DNA of 19,073 bases from Candidatus Krumholzibacteriia bacterium. Its GTDB lineage: Bacteria; Krumholzibacteriota; Krumholzibacteria; WVZY01; JAKEHA01. Location: NCBI GenBank assembly GCA_029863355.1, contig JAOTVO010000014.1:1-19073 (forward strand), written 5' to 3'. The position numbers and the translations under genes were made by a program. Of the stretch, positions 17,044 through 19,073 are shown one piece after another. Every line of letters begins with the position of its first letter. Positions within the stretch are counted from its first letter, which is position 1. Under the pieces are notes generated by a model. It had not been told where the DNA came from and did not search any database. It saw nothing but the letters and a program-made list of their open reading frames with translations.

Positions 17044-17052
17044 TCCGGCGCT

Positions 17053-17081
17053 TTGCGCGCGCGGGGGGAGGGTGGCATAAT
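17053..17081 (+). promoter_or_regulatory. Putative promoter giving a leaderless NHL-protein mRNA
   Basis: TTGCGC (17053-17058), a 17-bp spacer and CATAAT (17076-17081) lie in the 44-nt gap. The expected start, 7 nt after the -10 box, falls on the A of ATG 17088. No ribosome site stands at normal distance; the nearest purine run (GGAGGG) is about 15 nt away. Confidence 0.4.
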
Positions 17082-17087
17082 CGCAGC

Positions 17088-18023
17088 ATGAAACGGCGCG
17101 TACGCATAGCGGCGGCCCTGGCGGCCGCGCTCCCCGGCTGGGGGTGCGGCCCCGGCGCGGGCATGGGCGAAGCGCCCGCCGACCGCGGCGTGGCGGAGGT
17201 GGCGCGCGTCACCGGCGTGTTCCGCAGCGCGGGCGGTGTCCGCCTGGGAGTGCCGCTGGCCGTGGCCGTGGACTTCGACGGCGTGGCCTTTATCGCGGAC
17301 GCGTCACCGGCGCGCCTGGTGGCGTACCGCCCGGCGGAGGGGCTGGCACAGGAGTTCGAGGCGCCGCCCACACCGGGGTTCTATCCCACCGGCGTGGGGG
17401 TGCACGGCTTCTTCGTCTACGCGGTGGACGAGACGGGGCGCCAGCTTCTGCGCTTCGAGCGCCGCGGGTCCTTCCGCGACGTCCTCTTGAACTTCGAGGA
17501 GCTGATCGAGCGCCGGCGCGTGTCGCCCCACGGCCTCGCCGTCGACGCCACGGGCCGCCTCGCCGTCACCGATATCGAGAACCACCAGGTGATCGTGCTG
17601 GACAACTACCTCAACGTGGAGGTGGCGTTCGGCAACTACGGCGTGCACGCGGGGCAGATGATCGAACCGCTCGGCGTCTCTTTCGCGCCGCGCGCGGAGC
17701 TCCTCGTGGCGGACACGGGCAACCGCCGCGTGCAGGTGTTCACCGACGGCGGCGTCTACCGCCGGACCCTTCCCCCCGCGGACACCCCCAACCCCATGCG
17801 CCGCCCCAGCGCCGCGGTCTCCGGACCCGACGGCCACGTATACGTCGCCGACCGCGGGGCGGAACGCGTCTTCGTCTTCACCCCCGCGGGGACGCTGGTG
17901 CGCGCGCTGGTCCCCGAGGCGGTGACGCGTTTCGAACCAACCGCCGTGGCCTTCTCCTCCGGCGGCGCCCTGTTCGTCACGGACGCGGCCTCGCGAGCGC
18001 TCTTCATTCTCAAGGTGATGTAA
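17088..18023 (+). CDS. Six-bladed NHL-repeat beta-propeller protein, possible lipoprotein
   Basis: The 311-residue product starts with an Arg-rich signal sequence ending in GWGC (C20). This could be a lipoprotein site, although Gly at -3 and Trp at -2 are poor matches to the usual lipobox. After a short linker come six NHL repeats starting near residues 53, 98, 146, 192, 238 and 282. Each has the pattern 'P-x-(G/A)-(V/L)-A-V … G … (V/L)-x-V-(A/T)-D … R-V-x-V-F'; examples are PHGLAVDATGRLAVTDIENH and LLVADTGNRRVQVF. Six blades would close a complete propeller. NHL propellers bind protein or glycan partners and usually are not enzymes. The gene sits between the DUF5683-like pair and a large surface protein, and its end (AAGGTGATG) carries the ribosome site of the next gene. 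A PorZ-like role is a guess. Confidence 0.85.
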   Translation: MKRRVRIAAALAAALPGWGCGPGAGMGEAPADRGVAEVARVTGVFRSAGGVRLGVPLAVAVDFDGVAFIADASPARLVAYRPAEGLAQEFEAPPTPGFYPTGVGVHGFFVYAVDETGRQLLRFERRGSFRDVLLNFEELIERRRVSPHGLAVDATGRLAVTDIENHQVIVLDNYLNVEVAFGNYGVHAGQMIEPLGVSFAPRAELLVADTGNRRVQVFTDGGVYRRTLPPADTPNPMRRPSAAVSGPDGHVYVADRGAERVFVFTPAGTLVRALVPEAVTRFEPTAVAFSSGGALFVTDAASRALFILKVM

Positions 18024-18024
18024 C

Positions 18025-19073
18025 ATCGGTCGGTATGCGCTGCACGCTCTCGTCCTCTGTGCCGCCGTCGCCGTCGTCCGGGCGGACGGCGCGCGCGCGG
18101 GAGGGGAGGGCGGCGCGCTCGACTACCGCACGTGGGGCGCGGTGGTGGACACTCTGCGCGACGTGGAGACGGGACGCCGCCTGACCCTCGCCCACGCCTT
18201 TCTCGTGCCCGCCAGCGACATCGTCGTGGTGGCCGGGGCGACGCTCACCCGCGAGGCGTACCGCATCGACTACCACATGGGCACCCTGCGCATCGACACG
18301 CCTGTGCCGCCCGGCTCTGTCGCCATCGTACGCTACCGGCGGCAGCCGGTGATGCTCTCGCCGGTGTACTCGCTGCGGCCGGTGGAGATATCGGAGAGCC
18401 CGGAGCGGGCGCCTCCGGCGCGCGCGACCACCTTCGAAGAGCGCGCCGAGCCCACGCTGCGCAACCTTGCCTTCGGGGGAACCAAGTCGGTGAGCTTCAC
18501 GGTCGGATCCGACCGCGGCTCGACCCTCGACCAGACCCTGCAGGCCACCATCGAGGGCAACGTCACACCGACGATCAAGGTACGTGCGCTGCTCTCCGAC
18601 AACAACCTCCCCGTTCAGCCCGAAGGCAACACGGAGACGCTGGAGTACTTCGACCAGGTATTCGTCGAGATCGAAGGCACGCGCGCCCGCACCACGCTCG
18701 GCGACTTCTCCTTCACGAACACGCTGTCTTCGTTTTCGCCGGTCACGCGCCAGCTCAAGGGCATCTCCGCGTCCGCCTGGCGGGAGGGAGGGGCAAGGGT
18801 GTCGGCGGCGGGTGCCACCAGCAAGGGCGTGTTTCGCACGGCCGAGTTCCGGGGAACCACGGGGTTGCAGGGACCGTACGAGCTGCTTTCCGCGTCGCGC
18901 AACACGCTCGAGGTGGTCATCGCGGGCACGGAGCGCGTCTTCGTCGACGGCGTCCAGATGCAGCGGGGACAGAACCAGGACTACGTGATGGATTACGACC
19001 GGGGCAGCGTCACCTTCACGCCGCGCCGGCTCGTCACCAACGACACCGAGATAGCCGTCGACTTTGAGGTCAC
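18025..19073 (+). CDS. Large FCB-type surface/outer-membrane protein, 5' part
   Basis: The frame runs off the right edge after about 349 codons. It begins with a clear signal peptide (GRYALHALVLCAAVAVVRAD) that has no ATG, GTG or TTG in frame. ATC 18025 lies 5 nt after the strong ribosome site AAGGTGAT (18012-18019); the first standard start, GTG 18142, would delete the signal peptide. The mature part is beta-rich: YRIDYHMGTLRID (about 79-91), SFTVGSDRGSTLDQTLQATI (about 158-177), NLPVQPEGNTETLEYFDQVF (195-214), then FRGTTGLQGPYELL and DYVMDYDRGSVTFTPRRL (about 319-336). I recognise this succession as typical of very long uncharacterised proteins of FCB bacteria, some annotated near SprA-type proteins, but a SprA assignment is not supported here. 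It may be a cargo, adhesin or translocon part. Confidence 0.75.
   Translation, partial: MGRYALHALVLCAAVAVVRADGARAGGEGGALDYRTWGAVVDTLRDVETGRRLTLAHAFLVPASDIVVVAGATLTREAYRIDYHMGTLRIDTPVPPGSVAIVRYRRQPVMLSPVYSLRPVEISESPERAPPARATTFEERAEPTLRNLAFGGTKSVSFTVGSDRGSTLDQTLQATIEGNVTPTIKVRALLSDNNLPVQPEGNTETLEYFDQVFVEIEGTRARTTLGDFSFTNTLSSFSPVTRQLKGISASAWREGGARVSAAGATSKGVFRTAEFRGTTGLQGPYELLSASRNTLEVVIAGTERVFVDGVQMQRGQNQDYVMDYDRGSVTFTPRRLVTNDTEIAVDFEV

Noticed and set aside
18132..19067. Open frame at the right edge in another phase
   Set aside because: Its translation is Arg/Gly/His-rich with no pattern, while the phase starting at 18025 gives a signal peptide and coherent beta motifs.
1..19073. CRISPR arrays, tRNA, insertion sequences, phage genes
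   Set aside because: No spaced direct repeats, clover-leaf sequences, transposase motifs or phage-like genes were seen on either strand.

Overview
The window is a GC-rich bacterial chromosome segment (GC-rich third positions, many GTG/TTG starts, 4-nt gene overlaps). It reads mainly left to right; only the SurA/PpiD-type chaperone gene is on the minus strand. The mix of a C25 PorU-type sortase with a YPNPF/FlgD-Ig-like C-terminal domain, a PorV-type barrel, a DUF4321 protein and a very large FCB-style surface protein points to the Fibrobacteres-Chlorobi-Bacteroidetes (FCB) superphylum. It suggests one of the GC-rich lineages outside Bacteroidota, such as Krumholzibacteriota/Eisenbacteria/Latescibacterota relatives. 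The placement is inferred from gene content; no rRNA is present.

Left part (1-4849): the end of a LytR_C-domain protein, a small DUF4321 membrane protein and tatA form a rightward run. It ends at a GC-rich hairpin that faces the end of the leftward SurA_N/parvulin chaperone gene. That gene diverges from an M23 (LytM-type) envelope peptidase gene, whose reading frame is broken by an apparent single-base deletion near 3771-3785. This part is envelope maintenance: Tat export, periplasmic folding and peptidoglycan remodelling.

Middle (4850-10074): dnaE (replicative polymerase with an apparently complete PHP metal site), a small secreted beta-barrel protein translationally coupled to dnaE (GTGA overlap), and accA (fatty-acid synthesis). 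These are mostly housekeeping genes.

Right part (10071-19073): a strong TTGACA promoter whose -35 box contains the accA stop codon begins a type IX secretion-like locus. It holds a PorU-like sortase, a PorV-like outer-membrane barrel with its own promoter, two tandem paralogous DUF5683-like membrane proteins (ATGA overlap), a six-bladed NHL beta-propeller protein that may be a lipoprotein, and the first ~350 codons of a large surface/outer-membrane protein. In Bacteroidota, PorU and PorV work with a propeller protein (PorZ) and PorQ in the cell-surface attachment complex that cleaves the C-terminal signal of secreted cargo. The order here suggests a divergent version of that machine plus accessory proteins that have no established role. 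This is the most interesting part of the window.

Two places look as if one base is missing or a start is non-canonical: the M23 gene, and the start of the last gene, whose signal peptide is open but lacks ATG/GTG/TTG. No tRNA, rRNA, CRISPR array, insertion sequence or phage gene was found.
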